This document shows positions 33,301-38,374 of a DNA stretch of 64,000 bases, piece by piece. This DNA is from Scolanthus callimorphus (taxonomy: Eukaryota; Cnidaria; Anthozoa; Actiniaria; Edwardsiidae). Location: contig CM066913.1 in assembly GCA_033964015.1 (NCBI GenBank), positions 35,725,577-35,789,576 on the forward strand, written 5' to 3'. Position 1 is the stretch's first letter. Each line of letters begins with the position of its first letter. The notes beneath the pieces were generated by a model that worked only from the letters and a program-made list of their open reading frames with translations, had not been told where the DNA came from and made no database searches. Position numbers and translations under genes: made by a program.

Positions 33301-33866
33301 ACAGTCTTGACATAGTTACTGCCCTGTTTCTGTGACTCATTCTTTTTATGTGGTTATCTATATGTTGCTTAAAGCTTTCATATAGATGTGTAATTCCACT
33401 AACTCCTACTCCCTCCCCGGCTCAATAAAGTTCCAAAACAAAGTGGGAGACACTGCAATCAGCAGTCCCCCCAAAATGTTTATGTTTCCTAATTCATTAT
33501 TTATACGTTTAAAGGATCTAACAACAAGTCTGCACTGCAAGACCTATGTTCTTTACAATGCTCTTGACATTTTACTTATTATGGATTGCAAAATGCGGTC
33601 AACACATTTGTAATAGTTCGAGAGACCACGGTGTGGACACAGATCTTTGTAAATGTAGTACTGTCATAGAACGGCTAAGGTCTTTAGAACATTACATAAC
33701 GTAGCTACTAAGCAGGGAATGAATACCGTCTCTCGCTTACCCTTTCCTCGTCCTCCGACAAGTTCGTGAGTCTAACCGGCGCATGAGGAACCGAGTTATC
33801 TCGCTCTCTTGGAGGTGGAAGGGGATCGGTAGGCAAACCAGCTGTAATGTCCTTCAAGGACGCCAT
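180..33866 (-). CDS. UROC1: Urocanate hydratase (urocanase), 18 exons, 3' end outside window
   Basis: Second enzyme of histidine degradation: adds water to urocanate to give imidazolonepropionate, using tightly bound NAD+, in the cytosol. Exons on the minus strand: 33866-33741, 32307-32177, 31373-31280, 29994-29935, 28858-28730, 27638-27510, 26637-26581, 24684-24598, 23481-23444, 8137-8087, 7103-7041, 5854-5746, 4478-4408, 2845-2748, 2453-2381, 1933-1901, 1655-1567, 349-180. All borders are AG/GT, phases agree, and they sum to 1608 nt (536 codons) without a stop. The order of blocks matches animal UROC1 from the N-terminus through TYGGNGQVFSNWAQ, MTAGSYCYIGPQGIVHGT, TSGLGGMSGAQ (dinucleotide-binding glycine-rich loop), GSDQTSLHNPYNGGYYPVQ, FWDYGNAFLLEA and GSQARILYSD. 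The animal enzyme is about 676 residues, so roughly 140 are missing past the left edge. The gene is divergent from HAL. Confidence 0.97.
361..1560. other. UROC1 intron 17, mostly unique sequence
   Basis: No exon recognised. At 1258-1445 there is a C13 run followed by a degenerate tandem array built on the motif aaattccagggtgg. Confidence 0.6.
1567..1655 (-). CDS. UROC1: UROC1 exon 17
   Basis: Encodes WVCTSGLAADLDTTDEIAKE then VLQQIIDQG, matching RWVCTSGDPQDLAVTDELA of the human enzyme. Acceptor ccacag, donor gtaagg. Confidence 0.95.
1901..1933 (-). CDS. UROC1: UROC1 exon 16 (33-nt microexon)
   Basis: Encodes G-DIFAMGFGPF-R, equivalent to GDIFSQGFGPFR of the animal enzyme. Phase 2 in, 2 out. 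Confidence 0.92.
   Translation of the reverse strand, partial: GYFRDGLWTI
2381..2453 (-). CDS. UROC1: UROC1 exon 15
   Basis: Encodes APVIKEGCLPGTFIYPSYVQ and DIM. The YPSYVQ-IMG match and the phases (1 in, 2 out) fix the borders. Confidence 0.9.
2640..2725. repeat. Terminal fragment of the 'gttcgatt' inverted-repeat element
   Basis: Carries the gttcgattaccgaacgttcgatt end seen at 39209-39243, with the terminal gccggg. Only one end is present, 22 nt from the exon 14 donor. Confidence 0.6.
2748..2845 (-). CDS. UROC1: UROC1 exon 14
   Basis: Encodes LRRQVAAINKLHARGMYFWD then YGNAFLLEASRA, the FWDYGNAFLLEA urocanase block. Confidence 0.97.
2984..3419. repeat. Tandem duplication with a tRNA-derived SINE head between copies
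   Basis: The ~120-bp block at 2984-3104 (cacacatgggaccatttc to acatctacatata) recurs at 3280-3419. The tRNA-like segment lies between the copies. The second copy has an extra ~20 bp. Confidence 0.75.
3161..3236 (+). repeat. tRNA-like SINE head or tRNA pseudogene
   Basis: A-box-like tagctcagctggttagagc and B-box gggttcgaatccc in tRNA spacing, with a recognisable D arm and T arm. The acceptor stem has a G-G mismatch and the anticodon loop is 8 nt, so no anticodon can be assigned. Best read as a tRNA-derived repeat, not a working tRNA. Confidence 0.6.
3423..3685. mobile_element. TA-flanked MITE with outer inverted repeat
   Basis: Inner ends gaccaaatcggctaacgg and the inverse match the element at 57906-58116. 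An outer inverted repeat ctgctagttcgaaaaatatg surrounds it, so it sits symmetrically inside a longer palindrome. Confidence 0.75.
3852..4135. mobile_element. MITE with cggcgaatagtc hairpin
   Basis: Starts with a hairpin cggcgaatagtc / gactattcgccg and contains gattacagcgagag and 'accaatcagcgcgc' blocks. Relatives lie at 57415-57665 and partly at 41285-41420. Confidence 0.6.
4138..4275. mobile_element. Short palindromic MITE (attctgcgagattg family)
   Basis: Ends ccattattctgcgagattg and caaaatcgagcaggacgatgg are imperfect inverted repeats around a cagtcccgagttggc core. Partial relatives at 6946-6990, 23105-23225 and 50703-50737. Confidence 0.6.
4408..4478 (-). CDS. UROC1: UROC1 exon 13
   Basis: Encodes VGFEEANEIMKLDPERFKGL followed by VQE and two nt of a Ser codon. 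Confidence 0.93.
5278..5720. repeat. 31-bp minisatellite in UROC1 intron 12
   Basis: About 14 copies of a unit with cttagccaatcaaaaggcat and caccacacgct, starting ~20 nt from the exon 12 donor. Each unit carries a CCAAT pentamer. Confidence 0.93.
5746..5854 (-). CDS. UROC1: UROC1 exon 12
   Basis: 36 codons including GDLLVDFGSDQTSLHNPYNG and GYYPVQ. A 31-bp minisatellite begins ~20 nt into the following intron. Confidence 0.97.
6199..6330. mobile_element. Palindromic MITE (ctatgactttatcagcg)
   Basis: Arms of ~42 nt: ctatgactttatcagcgaat at 6199 and the inverse ending near 6330. A piece (cgccgataaagtcatagaaa) recurs at 15970-15990. Confidence 0.7.
6725..6898. mobile_element. G-tract repeat with 'ggcgtagccagg'-type ends
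   Basis: Ends ggggcgtacccaggaat and ctggctacgcccctt flank aaaacatgggacgaaaattt and a G10 to G12 tract on each side. Related copies at 31440-31575 and 51806-51945, and a core fragment at 6340-6400. Confidence 0.7.
7041..7103 (-). CDS. UROC1: UROC1 exon 11
   Basis: Encodes QARLEKKPLSIGYLGNVVDL plus a split Trp codon, matching the family SLGYHGNVVDLWE segment. Confidence 0.92.
7182..8100. repeat. 53-bp minisatellite carrying UROC1 exon 10 end and 5' splice site
   Basis: About 17 copies. In the gene direction each unit is tgtattgaacgcatcag (exonic) followed by gtatgattaaagccgtg and the rest of the intron start. The copy nearest 8087 is the true exon end. The sequence variants are mostly single substitutions (cat/tat, ttcaat/ttaaat). 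Confidence 0.96.
8087..8137 (-). CDS. UROC1: UROC1 exon 10
   Basis: Encodes G-WLMEYTSNLTNCIERI-R. Its last ~17 nt and the donor are repeated ~17 times downstream in intron 10. Only the copy after the true exon body keeps the frame: read-through hits TAA in the first repeat. Confidence 0.92.
8378..8764 (-). repeat. BEL/Pao 3' LTR
   Basis: Begins tgtccggaatg and ends ctccgaca on the plus strand. I find no difference from 15260-15646. Confidence 0.95.
8765..8776 (-). other. Polypurine tract
   Basis: Minus-strand atgtggggaggg directly before the 3' LTR, in the position used to prime plus-strand DNA. Confidence 0.75.
8894..12592 (-). CDS. BEL/Pao pol: reverse transcriptase, RNase H, integrase
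   Basis: 1232 codons open from the internal Met at 12592. The RT has the catalytic LYVDDL motif at about residue 365. RNase H follows (DASAKGVSAVVYAV). The integrase begins with a zinc site (H..H..CHGC) near residue 880, then has core residues visible in GVDYAGPI and FSDNARTF and a Glu in WWGGQFERMVG. The true polyprotein starts upstream in another frame (protease at 12579-12869). No stop interrupts this part, so the enzymatic core looks intact. Confidence 0.95.
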   Translation of the reverse strand: MELYDVKVESLSGEFGFQVNVTKVNKDKLLELDNPQYEKCISAHGHLRGVKMDDTDGKDRLPVHLIIGASDYAKIKTETVPRIGEPGEPIAELTRLGWTIMSPGKQVDLTPMFFTQTSAGDYEQLCRLDVLGLEDYPEGDQQQVYEEFKEQLVQSPEGWYETGLPWKGNHPPLPNNKAGSLRRLSSLERKLDKEGLTERYHQVIRDQLESGIVERATDPPVGREFYIPHKAVVRENSTTALRVVYDGSARAFNDAPSLNDCLNPGPPLQNQLWNVLVRARFHPIALTGDIKKAFLQVRIKEEDRDALRFHWLRDLESRSVETLRFTRALFGLAPSPFLLGGVLKHHLELHKSTYPEVIEEMERSLYVDDLITGGTTVAHASQVKASAIEIFAKGGFELHKWHSNAPELEGSGIAQNGDNDTFAKEQLGVPQGAQASILGLTWDKETDTISVQFPRESAQATKRGILRQTALVYDPLGLASPLILGGKLLYRDACDSKLAWDAELPADLTHRWSRWERGLPDKVSVPRTLAKHHEAISEIELHAFGDASAKGVSAVVYAVTKQPTGVNKGLVAAKARLAKKGLTIPRLELVAGHMAVNLITNVAAALDGLYISSRNCWLDSSVALHWIRGQGEYKQFVSNRVNKIQSHEGVTWRHVPTTDNPADIGSRGGNVSDQSIWWAGPTWLSDKEQYPPDIITSATSETQAEAKTLKEVFSVAIKAEPDELDTLLEKCGYWTTLRVCAWINRFINNSRTSNRERVKGPLTTRETEAAQLFWQKRAQVRAASNGKFEDDKLQLNLQFNQQGILECRGRVQGHYPIYLPDEDPFTQSFIEHCHMATLHGGVGLTMAKVRENHWVPRLRRLVKRVVKSCHGCRRFQAQAYASPPPGNLPRERTEGHTSYQVIGVDYAGPIKYRTKGKTEGKSYILLYTCSLSRGVYLDLLPNMETPEFLASLKRFIARRGRPEKIFSDNARTFVGASKWIKQVMHDEKIQDFLARQQIKWQFNLSRAPWWGGQFERMVGLVKSSLYKTIGNGMLTWPELQEVILDVEVALNNRPLSYVEDDIQLPILTPNTLLHIQPNALPELLPHRIEDYDLRKRAKYLLKCKDALWSRWTTEYLRSLREQHRLKCKGEPEHPKVGDVVIIKSEERNRGKWSLGIVDGLITGRDGVVRGAKLRAGKSYMERPVQHLYPLELSCDRARQPVQLNPRAATFRPQRDAAAAAKLRMHEILDTEQ
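12579..12869 (-). CDS. BEL/Pao aspartic protease segment
   Basis: Carries LLDTGSASSYGS, the retropepsin active site (D-T/S-G), after VVVIKVNGVICRA. The frame differs by one base from the RT frame, with the change near 12600. That could be decay or a sequence error. Upstream it is cut at about 12850, where the sequence switches to the inverted zinc-knuckle segment. Confidence 0.85.
   Translation of the reverse strand: MWDSSSHPVKNDSGSGSSAKPEKMLTTTSTHDSPVIYPVVVIKVNGVICRALLDTGSASSYGSAALLDRIGVRSVKREVRQIEMMLSCVTKTRGAV
12850..13020 (+). pseudogene. Gag zinc-knuckle segment on the opposite strand
   Basis: The plus strand reads SHKSTECQKVIGIADRRAIL and CFNCTADKHLAANC, a CCHC knuckle of the type found in BEL/Pao gag. 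The rest of the element is on the minus strand, so this piece is inverted. It abuts the protease at about 12850. Confidence 0.85.
13025..13340. repeat. 15-bp minisatellite (aaaacatggactgag)
   Basis: About 20 copies with ctgag, ctggg and ctaag variants, inside the left arm of the foldback at 13025-13967. A unit length of 3n leaves two plus-strand frames open. These are not genes. Confidence 0.95.
13025..13967. mobile_element. Foldback insertion inside BEL/Pao gag-pol junction
   Basis: Right end aggtttttcccgccagtttc .. cagtccatgttt is the inverse of 13312-13360. The interior (13361-13923) shows no recognised coding sequence. The left arm is expanded by the 15-bp minisatellite. Confidence 0.75.
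13970..15223 (-). pseudogene. BEL/Pao gag, interrupted
   Basis: The ATG at 15223 follows the primer-binding site. The N-terminal part is charged and coiled-coil-like (METLTKELG .. IERQRDALRTISKQ), then contains LPKLIITPFNGTHIDWLRFW, the conserved BEL gag region. An in-frame TGA lies at 14983-14981, and the MITE at 14045-14267 splits the distal part. The C-terminal zinc knuckle is missing in place and found inverted at 12850-13020. Confidence 0.88.
14045..14267. mobile_element. MITE inserted in gag, TTA target duplication
   Basis: Inverted ends gggccgaccatttaactttt / aaaagttaaatggtcggccc followed by G/C tracts, flanked by TTA at 14042-14044 and 14268-14270. It cuts the gag frame: gag reads up to 14270 and resumes near 14040. 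Confidence 0.88.
15237..15254 (-). other. Primer-binding site
   Basis: Minus-strand tggcgaccacgaaggga, starting 5 nt after the 5' LTR. TGGCGACC resembles the Arg-tRNA-type sites common in BEL/Pao elements. Confidence 0.7.
15260..15646 (-). repeat. BEL/Pao 5' LTR
   Basis: Same length and, by eye, the same sequence as 8378-8764. Followed by the TGGC target duplication. Confidence 0.95.
15651..17132. other. Intron 9 sequence upstream of the nested gene
   Basis: No exon recognised. Contains a fragment of the ataaagtcatagaaa MITE near 15965-15990 and the 5' flank of the membrane-protein gene. No clear core promoter motif seen. Confidence 0.5.
17133..19636 (+). CDS. Multipass membrane protein, intronless, nested in UROC1 intron 9, frame-split
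   Basis: Family not recognised. The first frame (17133-18536, 467 codons) has TM segments near residues 12-36, 214-240, 284-306, 336-352 and 412-445. Between the first two lies a Cys-containing loop with several N-glycosylation sites (NCSS, NVTD, NDSD). The second frame, open past 18398 and ending at 19636, continues with four more hydrophobic stretches (18545-18645, 18655-18745, 18957-19013, 19045-19105) and a hydrophilic, probably cytosolic tail with a 47-residue tandem duplication (SPEEPSINRVAS). The two halves meet at an A8 run (18514-18521). One extra A, or a -1 slip, would join them without changing other residues. It lies antisense inside UROC1 and shows no intron, as expected of a retrocopy or a lineage-specific single-exon family. 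Confidence 0.75.
18514..18521 (+). other. A8 slippery run at the frame switch
   Basis: The 0 frame reads caa aaa aaa gat and stops at 18534-18536. The -1 frame reads on into the next TM segment. A AAA AAA G fits the X XXY YYZ pattern for -1 slippage, but a homopolymer undercall is as likely. Confidence 0.7.
19637..20335. repeat. Minisatellite after the nested gene stop codon
   Basis: Units of ~45 bp built from gtatgctg(c/g)ggtgtag(g/a) and gtatgttgtatgctgggg blocks, about 15 copies, starting within 10 nt of the TAG at 19636. If transcribed, this is the 3' UTR. The long minus-strand open frames here are repeat artefacts. Confidence 0.93.
20778..21000. mobile_element. Foldback MITE (cgaataatgaaagaccaact)
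   Basis: Arms of ~80 nt (20778-20860 and 20920-21000) are inverted copies containing ggccatatctcggtc and ccacaaacgttctttggag. Confidence 0.85.
21085..21440. mobile_element. MITE, gtaacacgcga family, copy 1
   Basis: Shares ggtaacacgcgatccagtgc, cagatccttgcttagtttcg and aagggaagccaagtgactgc blocks with 25591-25890. The right end is diverged. Confidence 0.7.
22252..22423. mobile_element. Palindromic MITE (cacagggaatttctgcagaa)
   Basis: Complete copy: ends cacagggaatttctgcagaa / ttctgcagaaattccctgtg and core cccatggtagaagaatg. Other copies at 44112-44270, 54748-55310 (with insertion) and 57721-57890, and a partial copy at 53455-53570. Confidence 0.88.
22530..22670. mobile_element. MITE, accacggaatgacgta family (partial)
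   Basis: Contains cggaatgacgtattaaaggg, gtcgaaatgttgtggac and gcgcgcgcagccaac. Longer copy at 52795-53040, fragment at 23577-23670. Confidence 0.6.
23444..23481 (-). CDS. UROC1: UROC1 exon 9
   Basis: Short exon, VSKEALLKRYNQ plus two nt of a Gly codon. It fits between exons 8 and 10 in phase and in family alignment (EVDKAALEKRHRQGW in the human protein). Confidence 0.88.
23672..23880. mobile_element. Foldback MITE (caccgaatcgagatatggcgg)
   Basis: Inverted arms of ~80 nt around 23770: gttcttgacttactagcct and aggctagtaagtcaagaac near the centre, atggcgg and ccgccat further out. Confidence 0.8.
23960..24590. mobile_element. Mutator-like MITE split by a second transposon
   Basis: Ends tcctagaccctggcgttg and aacgccagtggctaggta match the intact copy at 60226-60626. 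The flanks aggacttca / aggatttga look like a decayed 9-bp duplication. The middle holds the 24066-24491 insertion. The right end lies ~10 nt from UROC1 exon 8. Confidence 0.75.
24066..24491. mobile_element. hAT-like foldback element
   Basis: Near-perfect inverted arms of ~85 nt starting caacatatccacttaacctc. Flanked by ttcgggg on both sides (7 or 8 bp if the adjacent g is counted), the duplication size of hAT elements. It contains a T18 run and short direct repeats of acacattgcttcgttcta. Confidence 0.85.
24598..24684 (-). CDS. UROC1: UROC1 exon 8 (glycine-rich loop)
   Basis: 29 codons with VFLTSGLGGMSGAQPKAAV, the GLGGxxGAQ NAD-binding loop. A Mutator-like repeat ends about 20 nt downstream of its donor. 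Confidence 0.97.
24826..25588. mobile_element. Inverted-repeat element (atagtccggtcaaatt)
   Basis: Arms of ~140 nt: atagtccggtcaaattagc at the left, gctaaattgaccggactat at the right, with gggggaagttggttaaatt and its inverse inside. No transposase seen, so non-autonomous. Confidence 0.85.
25591..25890. mobile_element. MITE, gtaacacgcga family, copy 2
   Basis: Ends agctatttcaggtaacacgc / gcgtgttacctgaaacagct. It directly abuts the element ending at 25588. Confidence 0.85.
25981..26234. mobile_element. TA-flanked MITE (cagccgattgcg), copy 1
   Basis: Ends cagccgattgcgtt / acacaatcggctg with inner cagttcgcacgttacgtttg and its inverse. TA on both sides, as for Tc1/mariner. Confidence 0.85.
26581..26637 (-). 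CDS. UROC1: UROC1 exon 7
   Basis: 19 codons, ITVMNAGRKYLNVNNLAGK, linking the GIVHGT block to the glycine-rich loop. Confidence 0.93.
27190..27445. mobile_element. MITE, ataccaaatcagtgaatagt family
   Basis: Contains gtatataccaaatcagtgaa, ctctgattggctcctgaaa and the inverse ending ttcgggggatagttg. Related copy at 41405-41635. Confidence 0.65.
27510..27638 (-). CDS. UROC1: UROC1 exon 6
   Basis: 43 codons including MYGQMTAGSYCYIGPQGIVH, one of the most conserved urocanase blocks. Donor gtaagt. Confidence 0.97.
27750..28345. repeat. Degenerate 'ctggaatttccagg' array
   Basis: Repeated palindromic ctggaaattccag / ggaatttccagg blocks spaced ~30-40 bp with C runs, interrupted by the MITE at 27916-28168. 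The same motif forms arrays at 1290-1445, 32590-32780 and 41930-42180. Confidence 0.75.
27916..28168. mobile_element. TA-flanked MITE (cagccgattgcg), copy 2
   Basis: Same family as 25981-26234, with the same cagttcgcacgttacgtttg block. TA at 27914 and 28169. Inserted within the ctggaatttccagg array. Confidence 0.85.
28730..28858 (-). CDS. UROC1: UROC1 exon 5
   Basis: 43 codons including MTEEQTLVMYSGHPAGLFPS and VVVTNGM, conserved in the family. Confidence 0.96.
29638..29868. repeat. Two diverged ~110-bp direct repeats
   Basis: tgatgacgtcatgaaaactag .. gggaacatcgctaggtgac at 29638 and gatgacgtcatcacaactag .. gggaacatcggcagacaac at 29766. Confidence 0.65.
29935..29994 (-). CDS. UROC1: UROC1 exon 4
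   Basis: 20 codons, FPHELVTYGGNGQVFSNWAQ, the conserved TYGGNGQ block of urocanases. Confidence 0.96.
30147..30540 (+). repeat. tRNA-derived SINE
   Basis: The head ccggttagcgcagtggtagag is an A box and gttcaaaccctgg a B box. The body carries a gtctctcacatacactac block and the tail is gtaaagcgctttgagc followed by short TTTAC repeats. The body block gtctctca-cactac is shared with the repeat at 55333. Confidence 0.8.
31280..31373 (-). CDS. UROC1: UROC1 exon 3
   Basis: Encodes AYPLDEYPAQTPQAAAIMHM followed by IMNNLDHRVAQ. Leaves in phase 0. Confidence 0.94.
31596..32160. other. UROC1 intron 2, nothing recognised
   Basis: AT-rich, no coding similarity or clear repeat structure seen. Confidence 0.5.
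32177..32307 (-). CDS. UROC1: UROC1 exon 2
   Basis: Encodes LALQNALRYFP then LAPEFANELREYGHIYMYRF, strongly matching animal UROC1. Enters in phase 0 and leaves in phase 2. Confidence 0.95.
32320..33730. other. UROC1 intron 1
   Basis: No exon recognised. Contains the C-run and 'ggaatttcc' array at ~32560-32790. The rest appears unique. Confidence 0.5.
33741..33866 (-). CDS. UROC1: UROC1 exon 1 (start codon)
   Basis: Encodes 42 residues beginning MASLKDITAGLPTDPLPPP and containing the animal-type NSVPHAPVR segment. The ATG at 33866 is chosen because the family starts here. Ends in phase 0 before a gtaagc donor. Confidence 0.93.
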
Positions 33867-34593
33867 TTTCGTACCGGCAACGAGATCTTACCACTAAAGT
33901 GGCACGTGTCAAATCGTTCAACTCGGTGCCTCCTAATTTTTGCTCTAGGGAGGGGAGACACAATCCAAGATAGAATATTGCAAAAAAAAAAAAATTGTAC
34001 AAGAAGAAAGCATACTTTCTAAGAAATTCAAAGCAATTTACTATTTTTTTCTATTTAAATGCATTTTAAAGAAATTTGAATAGACATTTTTGATCTAGCT
34101 TCTGTTTCTTTTCTCCCTCCCCCGGTTAAAAAAAATGGCCGTGATGCTTTGCGGCGGGGGAGCTGGGGGAGTGTTGGGGGTGTGACAGTAAAAGGACCAC
34201 AGGCTTCCCATAAAATAATGGTCTGGCCTCTACAAACAAGAACTTAGTTGAAAACGGCGTTGAATTACAGGTTTAAATTGTGAAGCCGGGGGACTTTCAT
34301 CTATGTTATGTTAATAATTTTTTTAACAGCACAAATTTTCTAATCCGTCTGGGCTGTCTGTGGTTCTGAAATCTCGTCTCCAGGCCCTTTTGTGGAGAGA
34401 AAAAAAAACATGGCGTCCAGTGCTCCAGTATCACGGGAATTTTCCTAGTGCTTTTCCATGTCGTCACTAGACTAAAGGTAACTTTTTTTGGGAATGCCAA
34501 GTGAATCATCATTGCCGCTACTGCTAAATTGCGGGGATCGGTCAATTTTGGCCGAATCAAAGGCAGTGATTTCATGAGATCTGAGTTCGTTTT

Positions 34594-36040
34594 CGGACGG
34601 TGTAATTTGCAGGTGCAGGTGCAGGTGCGGGTGTCCAGGTGTCTATAAATAGTCTAGGGGGGGGGGGGGGGGGGCGGTCAAAATTGTATACCCGACCTGA
34701 AGTTAGTCACCAGAGTGGTCCAGTTGGTCGCAATCAAAGCGGTATTTTGATAATCATGAAAAGGTTTCAAAATAAACCACCTTTCCAATAATTGTTGCAC
34801 AACTTTGATCGAAATTTGTTTGCACTTGGGTAGCCATACTGAAATACATACCCTATCAGCGACCAAACAAGCGAAAAACGATACCCTACCGTAGACCTCA
34901 GGAGCCCGAAAACCGAGAAAACCATACCCTATGACCGAGTAGAGGTCAGTCAAAAGCAGTCCGAGCGCCAAATGATGTTTTTTCATCAAAGCCGTTTTTG
35001 TTTGATACTTCACAGGAATGGGGCATCTTTTATCGAACGTTTCTTAGCTTAGAAAGAACAGTCAGCGTCTTAACTAACCCTATTGCGACAGCGGCGTAGC
35101 CAGCAAATATGAGAGGGGGGTTCCAAAATTCAAAAAATAAAGTCAAAGAACTCCATAAAACAGAGGTAAATTCACGTGAGCGTTTGCTCTATGGATTAAA
35201 TAATATACGTTATATAGTCAAGACTAGCTCACTTCAATTTTTTTAGCATTAACTAACTAACTTATCGGTCAGGAGAAGGCGTCTTGGATGTTTAAGAGCG
35301 AAGGTGTCGATTACTTTGTCAACATCGATTTGCTGGCGCGGTCCAATAGGCCTGGTTCGAATTACGCTCCAATGCTCACAAGACAAAAGCTTCAAATCGA
35401 GGCTTTCTCCAAGTTCTAATACATTTACAGTAATTTCAGAAGAAAGCCTCGACTTGAGGTTATTGTTTGTAGGCATTGGAGCGTAATTCGAACATGGCCT
35501 ATTTGGCCGTGTTTTTTGCGTTCTCGCCACAGGAAACCCAGCCAAAAATATTGATCTCGGGGAAAAACTAGCGAGGGGTTCCGCTGCGAGAGAGAGAGGG
35601 GGGGGGGGGAACCCCCTGGCTATGCCCCTGCTGCGAGATAAACATCGAAACGCCGCCGAGATTCGGCCATTTTGTTTACAGAGGCAACCCACCTTATCAC
35701 GTGATACATTTAACAATTAGACTACGAGTTCGAGTTTTCTCGGCGGCGTTTCGATGTTTATCTCGCAATAGGGTTAGTTAAGACGCTGACTGTTCTTTCT
35801 AAGCTAAGAAACGTTCAATAAAAGGTAGCCCCATTCCTGTGAAGGTGTGAAGTATCAAACAAAAACGAATATAATGAAAAAACAGCATTTGGCGCTCGGA
35901 CTGCTCACGGCTCTTGACTGACCTCTACTCAGTGACGAACTGGATAAGATTAGTTAGTTGGAATATAACATGTACATAGATTAAAGACTATTTATAGACA
36001 CATGCACACCCGCACCTGCACCTGCAAATTACACCGTCCG
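34594..36040. mobile_element. 1.45-kb foldback element
   Basis: Outer arms cggacggtgtaatttgcagg .. ctataaatagtc and the inverse ending 36040. Further matching arms contain ttcttagcttagaaagaac and gttagttaagacgctgactg. Nested inner palindromes: gttcgaattacgctccaatg (35352 / 35470) and aaacatcgaaacgccgccga (35640 / 35740). A long G tract lies in the left arm. Confidence 0.85.
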
Positions 36041-36765
36041 GTTCGCATTCGGCTAATTGCTAATCTGTGCGAAGCGCCATTCTTTGTAGTCTCATTCTAT
36101 TGTTCCTTTTGTCCGAACCGAGCCGCATGGTCAAACGACCCGCGCTACAATAGACCAATCCCATTTTCGCTTGATTGTTTTATCACCAAACAACGTACGG
36201 TTTTTCCCAAAGGATTTAAAATATCCCAGCAACAAACAACGGGAAGATTTTTAAGGATACGATACACCTTCAGGGGCAACTTTTCGTTAAAAAAATTTTT
36301 GCGCGCATTTGATTTAGAGATTGTTTAGAAGAAGAAAAATATTTTTTCCCCTTAAAGCGAACGAGATATTTAGGAAAAACGAAAAAGTAACAAGGATCAG
36401 TAAAGCTCGCGAGGCGCGATAATCTCTTAATCCCGTTTACTCTAGCGTGACACTCGAGGCCGACATACGGGCACTTTTTATGTTGTGCGAAATGCAAGAG
36501 CTAGCTTCATTCAAGAAAGAAAAAGAAAGAAAGGATCTTCTCCTCATCGTGAGGGAACTCAAAGCGGCTGAAAGCACACAACCGCTAGACAAGGAGAGGT
36601 TGGAGGACTTAACGGGCTGCATTAGATGGCGCAAATTGCAGCCGCGCAGCTTACAATCATGAGGACTGTTGAACAGTATATATGCCTCCGAGAGTCAGGC
36701 CATGGCACCGGGAGACAATCCCCTACTCTTACGAAGAGTGCAATGGGTTCGAGCCATTTTGTAGC

Positions 36766-37519
36766 CGGTAGGTCCAGAATGCATACCAGAAAATGCATAC
36801 CAGAAAATGCAGACCGGAAAATGCAGACCAGAAAAGGCAAATATGAGTCATTTACATCCCCGATAGATTTTCATATCCCGATATAATGTTTTGAAGTAGG
36901 CGGCTGCTCATAGAGATTAGCAGGCTGCAAATAAAAACTGATGGCTGACATGATGCAAATTTCGTAGCTACAAAGCAACATGTTTAGTTTCCTCGCCAAG
37001 CCAATTCTGACTCAGACTCAAGGATTCCAGTTTTATTTTATTTTAGATATGAGGTGAGCTTTCAGGCTGCACTTAACAAAATTCTGTGGTTCGAACTTTT
37101 CTCACATTCGGCAAAAAGTAGCCCGGTCGCCGGCTTATGTTTTGACAGCTCTGCTGTATCCCCGATAGATATTTTGTATCAAAAGGACACCTAAAACATA
37201 TTGATCGTAGTTGTAATTTTCTCTTACTTAGCGAAGGGCAAATGTAAGCTAAAATAGCGCTAAAAGTATCAAATCGTTTCAGGAAAATTCCTGAAATTTG
37301 CGTGTAAGATCGGAGATGAAAATGAAACTCCCTTGAGTTCAAAATTATTTTACTGCATATTTCTACCTTTGGCCGCAGTTTGTCAGTGTTGTAATATTTT
37401 ATGTACTAGCCATTCCGTCACACGATGAAATAAAACTGTTCTTTTGAGTTTTCAGAGAGAAGAGAAGCTGGTATGCATTTTCCGGTATGCATTTTTCAGT
37501 CTGCATTTTGGACCTGCCG
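36766..37519. mobile_element. Inverted-repeat element (cggtaggtccagaatgcata)
   Basis: The left end has tandem atgcataccagaaa units. The right end has the inverse, ggtatgcatttttcagtctg .. tggacctgccg. Interior unrecognised. Confidence 0.75.
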
Positions 37520-38374
37520 ATTTAAGCTAGTCGTCGCGGCCAGAAGAAGTAAGCACTATTTGCCAATGTATCGTTCGAGAAAAAAGCGTGGTCCAGACAA
37601 CCAAAAGAAAAAGAAGTTCGGAACCCCAGGAAACTAAAGGAGTTTTAGCTTTGGTTCTTCTAGCGGACTTTGAAGGCGCATCAGACTTTCACTTCAGTTT
37701 TAGACTTCACGGCTCGCACTGTTAGTCCAGTCATTTTACGTGAATAATAAGGCTAACCCAGAACAAATTGCAACAGTACAAATCTCAACGGATTTAGACT
37801 CTATTATACTCACTTAATAACATATCAAAAGTAGTCCAAAATCCCGATACGGCAACATCTAGAAAAAAGGGATTTATTCAAAGCAATTGGAAACAGCTTT
37901 CTTCGCCATATTGGCTTTTGTTATTAATGAGGTTTACGGCACTTAGAGCTCTGCGCTGATAAAACTAGTTCTAGACTGTAACGCGTTACAGGTAAACATT
38001 CTAACGCTTTCCTTTACATAGAAATGACCTCTTATTTAGAGTCTATTGATGTTTGCCAACCGAATCCATTATTAATAATTATTGAGTTGTTTATGGAAAC
38101 GTGTTTCAAGATTCCTAGTGCCCCAAGGCCATATCATTCACCTTTCTGCCTTCCAGGCCAAGCTGAAAAGCCGCTGCGGCGTAAAGCAGTCGCCGCTTCC
38201 AGGAGAATTATGAATCACCTTTTCCGTATGTTACTTCCGGTCAGAAAAAGCTTGAAGCAAAAAAGATTGTATGAATTTCAAAACTCGCCGGCCAAAGCAA
38301 TTACTAACTGGGAACATCCCACTAGATAAGCCTTCAAGTGGAGTAAGGTAGTGTAGAACAGGAGCTTACGAATT

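Noticed and set aside
36447..36886. Possible small gene (Lys/Glu-rich frame and the overlapping frame after it)
   Set aside because: No recognised domain, no conserved start context or splice structure, partly inside a transposon end. Not enough to call.
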